Position numbers and translations under genes: made by a program. From the NCBI GenBank assembly GCA_032433765.1, contig JAVIAB010000073.1, positions 65,652,205-65,716,204 on the forward strand: a DNA stretch of 64,000 bases. Reading direction: 5' to 3'. This DNA comes from Megaustenia siamemsis. Lineage: Eukaryota > Mollusca > Gastropoda > Stylommatophora > Ariophantidae. Positions 29,801 through 42,083 of the stretch are shown piece after piece (the stretch's first letter is position 1; the number at the start of each line of letters is the position of its first letter). Below the pieces are notes generated by a model that worked only from the letters and a program-made list of their open reading frames with translations, was not told the DNA's origin and did not search any database.

Positions 29801-31328
29801 ACATAATGGCAACAGTGACTGACATACTGGCAACAGTGATTTACATACTGGCAACAGTAACTTACATAGTGGCAACAGTGACAGACAAAATGACAACAGT
29901 GATTTACATAATTGAAACATTCACATACATAATGCGAACAGTGACTTACATACTGGCATCAGTGACTTACATACTGGCAGCAGTGACTGATGTACTGACA
30001 ACAGTGACTTACTTACTGGCAACAGTGACTTACTTACTGGCAACAGTGTCTTACATACTGGCAGCAGTGACTGACGTACTGACAACAGTGACTTACATGA
30101 AGGCAACAGTGACTTACATGCTGGCAACAGTGATTTACATACTGTCAACAGTGACTGACATACTGGCAACTGTGACTTACATACTAGAAGCAGTGATTTA
30201 CATACAGGCAACAGTGACTTACATACAGCCAACAGTGACTTACATATTGGCAACTGTGACTTACATACTAGAAGCAGTGATTTACATACAGGCAACAGTG
30301 ACTTACATACAGCCAACAGTGACTTACATATTGGCAACAGTGACTTACATACTGGCAACAGTGACTTACATAATGGCAGCAGTGACTTACATACTCACAA
30401 AAGTGACTTACATAATGGCAGCAGTGACTTACATACTGGCAGCAGTGACTGACATACTGGCAACAGTGACTTATATACTGGCAGCAGTGACATACATACT
30501 CGCAGAAGTTACTTACATACTTGTATCAGTGACTTACATACTGACAATAGTGACTTACTTAATGTCAGCAGTGACTGACATACTGGCAACAGTGACTGAC
30601 ATATTGGCAGCAGTGACTGACATACTGGAAACACAGACTGACATACTGACAACAGTGACTTACATACTGGCAACAGTGACTGACAAACTGGAAGCAGTGA
30701 CTTACATACTGGCAACAGTGACTTACATAATGGCAACAGTGACTGACATACTGGCAACAGTGATTTACATACTGGCAACAGTAACTTACATAGTGGGAAC
30801 AGTGACTGACAAAATGGCAACAGTGATTTACATAATTGAAACATTCACTTACATAATGCGAACAGTGACTTACATACTGGCATCAGTGACTTACATACTG
30901 GCAGCAGTGACTGATGTACTGACAACAGTGACTTACTTACTGGCAACAGTGACTTACATACTGGCAGCAGTGACTTACATACTGGCAACAGTGACTGACA
31001 TACTGGCAACTGTGACTTACATACTAGAAGCAGTGACTTACATACAGGCAACAGTGACTTACATACAGCCAACAGTGACTTACATATTGGCAACAGTGAC
31101 TTACATACTGGCAACAGTGACTTACATACTGGCAACAGTGACTTACTTACTGGCAACAGTGTCTTACATACTGGCAGCAGTGACTGACGTACTGACAACA
31201 GTGACTTACATACAGCCAACAGTGACTTACATATTGGCAACAGTAACTTACATACTGGCAACAGTGACTTACATACTGGCAACAGTGACTTACTTACTGG
31301 CAACAGTGACTTACATAATCGAAGCAGT

Positions 31329-31585
31329 TCGTTCGTTCGTTCGCTTTCGTCAGCTTTGACCTCTGACGAAGTCCCACCCACTCAATTTCGTGGGACTGAA
31401 TTTTGCGTGTAAAGTCTGTTTTATCCCATTACAGGATGCCCCTCGCCATGCAGGCAGATTTACTCCGACTTCAGAGGTACTAATTTTTAGGGAATTAATA
31501 AAACCCAGGTGTCATCGCCAGGGTACGAACCCCGGCTGTTGCCGTGGTAAGCCAACTGCCTATCGATTGCGCTAACCGGACACCC
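31329..31585 (-). mobile_element. tRNA-derived SINE, satellite copy 7
   Basis: Target duplications are at 31317-31328 and 31586-31597. It carries AAGCCAACTGCC, shared with the next two copies, and CAATTTCGTGG, shared only with the next copy. Confidence 0.88.
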
Positions 31586-34413
31586 AATCGAAGCAGTGAA
31601 TTACATACTGACAATAGTAACTTACATAATGGCAGCAGTGACTTACATACTGGCAGCAGTGACTGTCATACTGGCAGCAGTGACTGACATACTGGCAACA
31701 GTGACTTACATACTGGCAGCAGTGACTTACATAATGGCAGCAGTGACTTACATACTGGCAGCAGTGACTTACATAATGACAGCAGTGACTTACATACAGC
31801 CAACAGTGACTTACATACTGGCAACAGTGACTTATATACTGGCAGCAGTGACTGACGTACTGACAACAGTGACTTACATAATAGCAACAGTGACTTACAT
31901 AATGGCAACGGTGACTTACATGCTTACATATTGTGACTTACATACAGGCAAGAATGACTTTCATACTGACAACAGTGATTTACATAATGGCAGTAGTGAC
32001 TTACATACTGGCAACAGTGACTTACATGCTGGCAACAGTGATTTACATAGTGGCAACAGAGACTGTCATACTGGCAACAGTTACTTACATGCTGGCAACA
32101 GTGATTAACATACTGGCAGCAGTGACTGGCATACTGGCAGCAGTGACTTACATGCTGGCAACAGTGATTTACATACTGGCAGCAGTGACTGACATACTGG
32201 CAGCAGTGACTTACATACTGGTAACAGTGACTTACATAATGGCAGCAGTGATATTTACATACTGACATCAGTGACTGACATACTGGCAACAGTGACTTAC
32301 AATATGGCAAAAGTGACTTTCATACTGTCAACAGTGACTTACATACTTGCAACCGTGACTTACATACTGGCAACAGTGACTTACATACTGGCAAAAGTGA
32401 CTTACATAATGGAAGCAGTGACTTACATACTGACAATAGTGACTTACATAATGGCAACAGTGACTTACATACTGCCAGCAGGATTGACATAGTGGCAGCA
32501 GTGACTGACATACTGGCAACAGTGACGTACATACTGGCAGCAGTCATTTACATACTCGCAGCAGTGACTTACAAACTGGCAGCAGTGACTTACATAATGG
32601 CAGCAGTGACTGACATACTGGAAACTTTGGCTTACATACTGGCAGCAGTGTCTTACATACTCGTAGTAGTGTCTTACATACTGGAAGAAGTGACTTACAT
32701 AATGACAGCAGTGACAAACATACTGACAATAGTGACTTACATACTGGCAACAGTGACTTACATAATGTCAGCAGTGTCTGACATACTGGCAACAGTGACT
32801 GACATATTGGCAGCAGTGACTGACATACTGGCAACAGTGACTGACATATTGGCAGCAGTGACTGACATACTGGCAACACAGACTGACATACTGGCAAAAG
32901 TGACTGACATACTGGCAGCAGTGACTTACAAACTGGCAACAGTGACTTACATAATGGCAGTAGTGAATTACATACTGGCAACAGTGACTTACATACTGGC
33001 AACAGTGATTTACATACAGGCAACAGTAACTTACATACTGGCAACAGTGAATGACAAAATGGCAACAGTGATTTACATAATAGAAACAGTGACTTACATA
33101 ATGGCAACAGTGACTTACATACTGGGAACAGTGACTTACATACTGGCAGCAGTGACTGACGTACTGACAACATTGACTTACATACTGGCAACAGTGACTT
33201 ACATAATGGCAGCAGTGACTTACATACTCGCAGAAGTTACTTACATACTTGTATCAGTGACTTACATACTGACAATAGTGACTTACTTAATGTCAGCAGT
33301 GACTGACATACTGGAAACAGTGACTGACATATTGGCAACTGTGACTTACATACTAGAAGCAGTGATTTACATACAGGCAACAGTGACTTACATACAGCCA
33401 ACAGTGACTTACATATTGGCAACAGTGACTTACATACTGGCAACAGTGACTTACATAATGGCAGCAGTGACTTACATACTCACAAAAGTGACTTACATAA
33501 TGGCAGCAGTGACTTACATACTGGCAGCAGTGACTGACATACTGGCAACAGTGACTTATATACTGGCAGCAGTGACATACATACTCGCAGAAGTTACTTA
33601 CATACTTGTATCAGTGACTTACATACTGACAATAGTGACTTACTTAATGTCAGCAGTGACTGACATACTGGCAACAGTGACTGACATATTGGCAGCAGTG
33701 ACTGACATACTGGAAACACAGACTGACATACTGACAACAGTGACTTACATACTGGCAACAGTGACTGACAAACTGGAAGCAGTGACTTACATACTGGCAA
33801 CAGTGACTTACATAATGGCAACAGTGACTGACATACTGGCAACAGTGATTTACATACTGGCAACAGTAACTTACATAGTGGGAACAGTGACTGACAAAAT
33901 GGCAACAGTGATTTACATAATTGAAACATTCACTTACATAATGCGAACAGTGACTTACATACTGGCATCAGTGACTTACATACTGGCAGCAGTGACTGAT
34001 GTACTGACAACAGTGACTTACTTACTGGCAACAGTGACTTACATACTGGCAGCAGTGACTTACATACTGGCAACAGTGACTGACATACTGGCAACTGTGA
34101 CTTACATACTAGAAGCAGTGACTTACATACAGGCAACAGTGACTTACATACAGCCAACAGTGACTTACATATTGGCAACAGTGACTTACATACTGGCAAC
34201 AGTGACTTACATACTGGCAACAGTGACTTACTTACTGGCAACAGTGTCTTACATACTGGCAGCAGTGACTGACGTACTGACAACAGTGACTTACATACAG
34301 CCAACAGTGACTTACATATTGGCAACAGTAACTTACATACTGGCAACAGTGACTTACATACTGGCAACAGTGACTTACTTACTGGCAACAGTGACTTACA
34401 TAATCGAAGCAGT

Positions 34414-34670
34414 TCGTTCGTTCGTTCGCTTTCGTCAGCTTTGACCTCTGACGAAGTCCCACCCACTCAATTTCGTGGGACTGAATTTTGCGTGTAAAGT
34501 CTGTTTTATCCCATTACAGGATGCCCCTCGCCATGCAGGCAGATTTACTCCGACTTCAGAGGTACTAATTTTTAGGGAATTAATAAAACCCAGGTGTCAT
34601 CGCCAGGGTACGAACCCCGGCTGTTGCCGTGGTAAGCCAACTGCCTATCGATTGCGCTAACCGGACACCC
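34414..34670 (-). mobile_element. tRNA-derived SINE, satellite copy 8
   Basis: It lies 3,085 bp from copy 7 and shares both of its diagnostic variants. Target duplications AATCGAAGCAGT are at 34402-34413 and 34671-34682. Confidence 0.88.
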
Positions 34671-37267
34671 AATCGAAGCAGTGAATTACATACTGACAAT
34701 AGTAACTTACATAATGGCAGCAGTGACTTACATACTGGCAGCAGTGACTGTCATACTGGCAGCAGTGACTGACATACTGGCAACAGTGACTTACATACTG
34801 GCAGCAGTGACTTACATAATGGCAGCAGTGACTTACATACTGGCAGCAGTGACTTACATAATGACAGCAGTGACTTACATACAGCCAACAGTGACTTACA
34901 TACTGGCAACAGTGACTTATATACTGGCAGCAGTGACTGACGTACTGACAACAGTGACTTACATAATAGCAACAGTGACTTACATAATGGCAACGGTGAC
35001 TTACATGCTTACATACTGTGACTTACATACAGGCAAGAATGACTTTCATACTGACAACAGTGATTTACATAATGGCAGTAGTGACTTACATACTGGCAAC
35101 AGTGACTTACATGCTGGCAACAGTGATTTACATAGTGGCAACAGAGACTGTCATACTGGCAACAGTTACTTACATGCTGGCAACAGTGATTAACATACTG
35201 GCAGCAGTGACTGGCATACTGGCAGCAGTGACTTACATGCTGGCAACAGTGATTTACATACTGGCAGCAGTGACTGGCATACTGGCAGCAGTGACTTACA
35301 TACTGGTAACAGTGACTTACATAATGGCAGCAGTGATATTTACATACTGACATCAGTGACTGACATACTGGCAACAGTGACTTACAATATGGCAAAAGTG
35401 ACTTTCATACTGTCAACAGTGACTTACATACTTGCAACCGTGACTTACATACTGGCAACAGTGACTTACATACTGGCAAAAGTGACTTACATAATGGAAG
35501 CAGTGACTTACATACTGACAATAGTGACTTACATAATGGCAACAGTGACTTACATACTGCCAGCAGGATTGACATAGTGGCAGCAGTGACTGACATACTG
35601 GCAACAGTGACGTACATACTGGCAGCAGTCATTTACATACTCGCAGCAGTGACTTACAAACTGGCAGCAGTGACTTACATAATGGCAGCAGTGACTGACA
35701 TACTGGAAACTTTGGCTTACATACTGGCAGCAGTGTCTTACATACTCGTAGTAGTGTCTTACATACTGGAAGAAGTGACTTACATAATGACAGCAGTGAC
35801 AAACATACTGACAATAGTGACTTACATACTGGCAACAGTGACTTACATAATGTCAGCAGTGTCTGACATACTGGCAACAGTGACTGACATATTGGCAGCA
35901 GTGACTGACATACTGGCAACAGTGACTGACATATTGGCAGCAGTGACTGACATACTGGCAACACAGACGAACATACTGGCAAAAGTGACTGACATACTGG
36001 CAGCAGTGACTTACAAACTGGCAACAGTGACTTACATAATGGCAGTAGTGAATTACATACTGGCAACAGTGACTTACATACTGGCAACAGTGATTTACAT
36101 ACAGGCAACAGTAACTTACATACTGGCAACAGTGAATGACAAAATGGCAACAGTGATTTACATAATAGAAACAGTGACTTACATAATGGCAACAGTGACT
36201 TACATACTGGGAACAGTGACTTACATACTGGCAGCAGTGACTGACGTACTGACAACATTGACTTACATACTGGCAACAGTGACTTACATAATGGCAGCAG
36301 TGACTTACATACTCGCAGAAGTTACTTACATACTTGTATCAGTGACTTACATACTGACAATAGTGACTTACTTAATGTCAGCAGTGACTGACATACTGGA
36401 AACAGTGACTGACATATTGGCAGCAGTGACTGACATACTGGAAACACAGACTGGCATACTGACAACAGTGACTTACATACTGGCAGCAGTGACTGACAAA
36501 CTGGAAGCAGTGACTTACATACTGGCAACAGTGACTTACATAATGGCAACAGTGACTGACATACTGGCAACAGTGATTTACATACTGGCAACAGTAACTT
36601 ACATAGTGGGAACAGTGACTGACAAAATGGCAACAGTGATTTACATAATGGAAACATTCACTTACATAATGCGAACAGTGACTTACATACTGGCATCAGT
36701 GACTTACATACTGGCAGCAGTGACTGATGTACTGACAACAGTGACTTACTTACTGGCAACAGTGACTTACATACTGGCAGCAGTGACTTACATACTGGCA
36801 ACAGTGACTGACATACTGGCAACTGTGACTTACATACTAGAAGTAGTGACTTACATACAGGCAACAGTGACTTACATACAGCCAACAGTGACTTACATAT
36901 TGGCAACAGTGACTTACATACTGGCAACAGTGACTTACATACTGGCAACAGTGACTTACTTACTGGCAACAGTGTCTTACATACTGGCAGCAGTGACTGA
37001 CGTACTGACAACAGTGACTTACATGAAGGCAACAGTGACTTACATGCTGGCAACAGTGATTTACATACTGTCAACAGTGACTGACATACTGGCAACTGTG
37101 ACTTACATACTAGAAGCAGTGATTTACATACAGGCAACAGTGACTTACATACAGCCAACAGTGACTTACATATTGGCAACAGTAACTTACATACTGGCAA
37201 CAGTGACTTACATACTGGCAACAGTGACTTACTTACTGGCAACAGTGACTTACATAATCGAAGCAGT

Positions 37268-37524
37268 TCGTTCGTTCGTTCGCTTTCGTCAGCTTTGACC
37301 TCTGACGAAGTCCCACCCACTCAATTTTGTGGGACTGAATTTTGCGTGTAAAGTCTGTTTTATCCCATTACAGGATGCCCCTCGCCATGCAGGCAGATTT
37401 ACTCCGACTTCAGAGGTACTAATTTTTAGGGAATTAATAAAACCCAGGTGTCATCGCCAGGGTACGAACCCCGGCTGTTGCCGTGGTAAGCCAACTGCCT
37501 ATCGATTGCGCTAACCGGACACCC
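37268..37524 (-). mobile_element. tRNA-derived SINE, satellite copy 9
   Basis: Target duplications are at 37256-37267 and 37525-37536. It shares AAGCCAACTGCC with copies 7 and 8 but has CAATTTTGTGG, so it branches outside that pair. Confidence 0.88.
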
Positions 37525-40500
37525 AATCGAAGCAGTGAATTACATACTGACAATAGTAACTTACATAATGGCAGCAGTGACTTACATACTGGCAGCAGTG
37601 ACTGTCATACTGGCAGCAGTGACTGACATACTGGCAACAGTGACTTACATACTGGCAGCAGTGACTTACATAATGGCAGCAGTGACTTACATACTGGCAG
37701 CAGTGACTTACATAAAGACAGCAGTGACTTACATACAGCCAACAGTGACTTACATACTGGCAACAGTGACTTACATACTGGCAGCAGTGACTGACGTACT
37801 GACAACAGTGACTTACATAATAGCAACAGTGACTTACATAATGGCAACAGTGACTTACATGCTTACATACTGTGACTTACATACAGGCAAGAATGACTTT
37901 CATACTGACAACAGTGATTTACATAATGGCAGCAGTGACTTACATACTGGCAACAGTGACTTACATGCTGGCAACAGTGATTTACATAGTGGCAACAGAG
38001 ACTGTCATACTGGCAACAGTTACTTACATGCTGGCAACAGTGATTAACATACTGGCAGCAGTGACTGGCATACTGGCAGCAGTGACTTACATGCTGGCAA
38101 CAGTGATTTACATACTGGCAGCAGTGACTGACATACTGGCTGCAGTGACTTACATGCTGGCAACAGTGACTTACATACTAGCAACAGTGACTTACATACT
38201 GGTAACAGTGACTTACATAATGGCAGCAGTGATATTTACATACTGGCATCAGTGACTGACATACTGGCAACAGTGACTTACAATCTGGCAAAAGTGACTT
38301 TCATACTGTCAACAGTGACTTACATACTTGCAACCGTGACTTACATACTGGCAACAGTGACTTACATACTGGCAAAAGTGACTTACATAATGGAAGCAGT
38401 GACTTACATACTGACAATAGTGACTTACATAATGGCAACAGTGACTTACATACTGCCAGCAGGATTGACATAGTGGCAGCAGTGACTGACATACTGGCAA
38501 CAGTGACGTACATACTGGCAGCAGTCATTTACATACTCGCAGCAGTGACTTACAAACTGGCAGCAGTGACTTACATAATGGCAGCAGTGACTTACATACT
38601 GGAAACTTTGGCTTACATACTGGCAGCAGTGTCTTACATACTCGTAGTAGTGTCTCACATACTGGAAGAAGTGACTTACATGATGACAGCAGTGACAAAC
38701 ATACTAACAATAGTGACTTACATACTGGCACCAGTGACTTACATAATGTCAGCAGTGTCTGACATACTGGCAACAGTGACTGACATATTGGCAGCAGTGA
38801 CTGACATACTGGCAACAGTGACTGACATATTGGCAGCAGTGACTGACATACTGGCAACACAGACTGACATACTGGCAAAAGTGACTGACATACTGGCAGC
38901 AGTGACTTACAAACTGGCAACAGTGACTTACATAATGGCAGTAGTGAATTACATACTGGCAACAGTGACTTACATACTGGCAACAGTGATTTACATACAG
39001 GCAACAGTAACTTACATACTGGCAACAGTGAATGACAAAATGGCAACAGTGATTTACATAATAGAAACAGTGACTTACATAATGGCAACAGTGACTTACA
39101 TACTGGGAACAGTGACTTACATACTGGCAGCAGTGACTGACGTACTGACAACATTGACTTACATACTGGCAACAGTGACTTACATAATGGCAGCAGTGAC
39201 TTACATACTGGCAGCAGTGACTGACATACTGGCAACTGTGACTTACATACTAGAAGCAGTGACTTATATACAGGCAACAGTGACTTACGTACTGACAACA
39301 GTGACTGACATACTGGCAACAGTGACTTACATACAGCCAACAGTGGCTTACATACTGGCAACAGTAACTTACATACTGGCAACAGTGACTGACATACAGG
39401 CAACAGTGACTTACATGCTGGCAACATTGACTTACATACTAGCAACATTGACTTACATACTGGCAACAGTGACTTACATACTGACAACAGTGACTTACAT
39501 AATAGCATCAGTGACTTACTTAATGGAAACAGTGACTTACATACTGGCGACACTGACTTACATAGTGTCAACAGTGACTTACATAATGGCAGTAGTGACT
39601 TACATACTGAACATAGTGACTTACATAATGGCAGCAGTGACTTACATGGCAGCTGTGACTGACATATTGGCAACAGTGACTGACATACTGGCAGCAGTGA
39701 CTTACAAACTGGCAACAGTGACTTACATACTGGCAGCAGTGACTTACATACTGGCAACAGTGACTTACATAATGGCAACAGTGAGTGACATACTGGCAAA
39801 AGTGATTTACATACTGGCAATAGTAACTTACATACTGGCAGCAGTGACTGACAAAATGGCAACAGTGATTTACATAAAGGCAACAGTGACTGACATACTG
39901 GCAACAGTGACTTACATGCTGGCAATTGTGATTTACATACTTGCAATAGTGACCGACATACTGGCAGCAGTGACTTACATGCTTGCAACAGTGACTTACA
40001 TACTAGCAGCATTGACTTACATACTGGCAACAGTGACTTACATAATGGCAGCAGTGACTTACATACTCACAAAAGTGACTTACATAATGGCAGCAGTGAC
40101 TTACATACTGGCAGCAGTGACTGACATACTGGCAACAGTGACTTATATACTGGCAGCAGTGACATACATACTCGCAGAAGTTACTTACATACTTGTATCA
40201 GTGACTTACATACTGACAATAGTGACTTACTTAATGTCAGCAGTGACTGACATACTCGCAACAGTGACTGACATATTGGCAGCAGTGACTGACATACTGG
40301 AAACACAGACTGACATACTGACAACAGTGACTTACATAATGGCAACAGTGACTGACAAACTGGAAGCAGTGACTTACATACTGGCAACAGTGACTTACAT
40401 AATGGCAACAGTGACTGACATACTGGCAACAGTGATTTACATACTGGCAACAGTAACTTACATAGTGGCAACAGTGACTGACAAAATGGCAACAGTGATT

Positions 40501-41114
40501 TACATAATGGAAACATTCACTTACATAATGCGAACAGTGACTTACATACTGGAATCAGTGACTTACATACTGGCAGCAGTGACTGATGTACTGACAACAG
40601 TGACTTACTTACTGGCAACAGTGACTTACATACTGGCAACAGTGACTTACATACTGGCAACAGTGACTGACATACTGGCAACTGTGACTTACATACTAGA
40701 AGCAGTGACTTACATACAGGCAACAGTGACTTACATACAGCCAACAGTGACTTACATATTGGCAACAGTGACTTACATACTGGCAACAGTGACTTACATA
40801 CTGGCAACAGTGACTTACTTACTGGCAACAGTGTCTTACATACTGGCAGCAGTGACTGACGTACTGACAACAGTGACTTACATGAAGGCAACAGTGACTT
40901 ACATGCTGGCAACAGTGACTGACATACTGGCAACTGTGACTTACATACTAGAAGCAGTGATTTACATACAGGCAACAGTGACTTACATACAGCCAACAGT
41001 GACTTACATATTGGCAACAGTGACTTACATATTGGCAACAGTGACTTACATACTGGCAACAGTGACTTACATACTGGCAACAGTGACTTACTTAGTGGCA
41101 ACAGTGACTTACAT

Positions 41115-41126
41115 AATCGAAGCAGT
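41115..41126. other. Empty (pre-insertion) SINE target site
   Basis: The sequence AATCGAAGCAGT occurs once here, in the same surroundings as at the eight filled sites (ACTTACATAATCGAAGCAGT before, GAATTACATACTGACAATAG after), with no SINE and no second target copy. It is the expected ancestral allele for the minus-strand insertion. A precise deletion by recombination between the two 12-bp repeats would look the same and cannot be excluded. Confidence 0.85.
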
Positions 41127-41271
41127 GAATTACATACTGACAATAGTAACTTACATAATGGCAGCAGTGACTTACATACTGGCAGCAGTGACTTACATAC
41201 TTGCAGCAGTGACTTACATAATGACAGCAGTGACTTACATACAGCCAACAGTGACTTACATACTGGCAACA

Positions 41272-41325
41272 GTGACTTGTGTATTTAAAAAACCACGTGG
41301 GAGACCACGTAAACTTGTAATTTAA
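41272..41325 (+). other. AT-hook-like C-terminal segment fused in frame to the satellite
   Basis: The VTYILAT frame leaves the array at 41280 and continues as VTCVFKKPRGRPRKLVI before TAA at 41323-41325. KKPRGRPRK fits the AT-hook pattern (PRGRP core with flanking basic residues) known from HMGA and chromatin proteins, which binds the AT minor groove. An AATAAA follows 37 bp after the stop. The segment could be the last exon of a real gene into which the satellite expanded, or a chance match. I see no convincing splice acceptor, since the bases before 41280 are satellite with no pyrimidine tract. Two CACGTG palindromes lie at 41294-41299 and 41327-41332. Confidence 0.4.
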
Positions 41326-41361
41326 GCACGTGTAACATGTGTTGTCTAGTTTTATTGTGAA

Positions 41362-41367
41362 AATAAA
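41362..41367 (+). promoter_or_regulatory. AATAAA polyadenylation signal
   Basis: A canonical hexamer sits 37 bp downstream of the stop codon that ends the AT-hook-like frame. In AT-rich DNA the hexamer is common, so it is support by position only. Confidence 0.35.
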
Positions 41368-42060
41368 CATTATAAAAAGATCATATTTGTTTGTTTTTAT
41401 TTGACTTATTTTAATTTTAATGAGCTTATTCGAAAAAGTAGATGAGCCATAAGGTATAAGTTTACTTCTACTCAATTTATAACCTTCTATTTTAACTACA
41501 GATAAATACGTGTTAACTTAACACTGGCTCTAAGACTGTGTAATATACGATTGTTTCCTTGTTCTTATAGTTTGATGTGCTTATCTTCAGATTTATCTCT
41601 CAACCACCAAAATTTCACAACTTAATTAGGATGTCTTTAATGATTTTTGCTCCTTGTTATTGACACACCTATCGTGACAACATACTTTTCAATGACTGGG
41701 AATTCACTTTTCCATATTGATGTGAGAGTATTGGGTGAATGAGTACATACAGTCTCAATTGGTCACCAGTACAATGAGTATTATGTTATTGGATCATAGG
41801 TCACAATCTATTTTTAGTAACTAATCAGGTATTGCATCAGAGATCAAAATCTATTTTTAGTAACTCAACATCCCCATTATAGGGGAACTGCGTAACACCA
41901 TCTCTTTTTGTGAAAATTTCAGATTTCAAAGCTGGAGCAAACCATTATTATTACAATCGCAGGCCTACTACAGGACAACCCTCATCATCAGTGTGAGGGG
42001 TGTCGTGACCTGGTAAACAATATTGTAAGGCAGTAACAAATGCTGTGGGGTTACCAAACT
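41368..42060. other. Intergenic, no gene seen
   Basis: This is unique-looking AT-rich sequence. A short near-repeat occurs (TTTTTAGTAACT near 41812 and 41855). No coding motif or mobile-element signature was recognised on either strand. Confidence 0.5.
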
Positions 42061-42066
42061 TTTATT
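42061..42066 (-). promoter_or_regulatory. AATAAA polyadenylation signal for the Bcl-2-like frame
   Basis: On the minus strand an AATAAA lies 17 bp after the stop codon of the Bcl-2-like reading frame, a compact but plausible 3' end. Confidence 0.45.
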
Positions 42067-42083
42067 AGGGAAAATATATAAAC

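Larger units (their letters stand above)
30240..36409. repeat. 3,085-bp tandem block duplication
   Basis: About 30240-33324 and 33325-36409 are adjacent copies with a 3,085-bp period, seen from landmarks at 31329/34414 (SINE start), 31596/34681, 31933/35018, 32271/35356 and 33237/36322. Both SINE copies carry the same CAATTTCGTGG variant, absent from the next copy at 37268. Exact ends are uncertain by tens of bases because any 21-bp register gives an equivalent junction. Confidence 0.8.
1..41280. repeat. 21-bp satellite array with higher-order repeat structure
   Basis: About 41 kb is an almost unbroken tandem array of a 21-bp unit whose 20-base core is ACATACTGGCAACAGTGACT, so roughly 1,900 units are present and the array runs off the left edge. 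Variant units (ACT GAC for ACT TAC, GCAGCA for GCAACA, ATAATGG for ATACTGG) recur in a fixed order over kilobases, which defines higher-order blocks. A diagnostic diverged cassette (CATGCTTACATACTG then CAGGCAAGAATGAC) recurs near 2908, 5152, 7294, 10950, 13191, 17969, 24140, 31920, 35005 and 37860. One frame encodes VTYILAT repeats and the minus strand encodes LPVCKSL repeats. Four of six frames stay open because the unit is 7 codons long. Unit variants mostly change amino acids (T/A, Y/D, L/M), which argues against selection on any protein. Confidence 0.97.

Noticed and set aside
1..41280. CRISPR array
   Set aside because: Repeats are directly adjacent with no unique spacers, and the context is eukaryotic.
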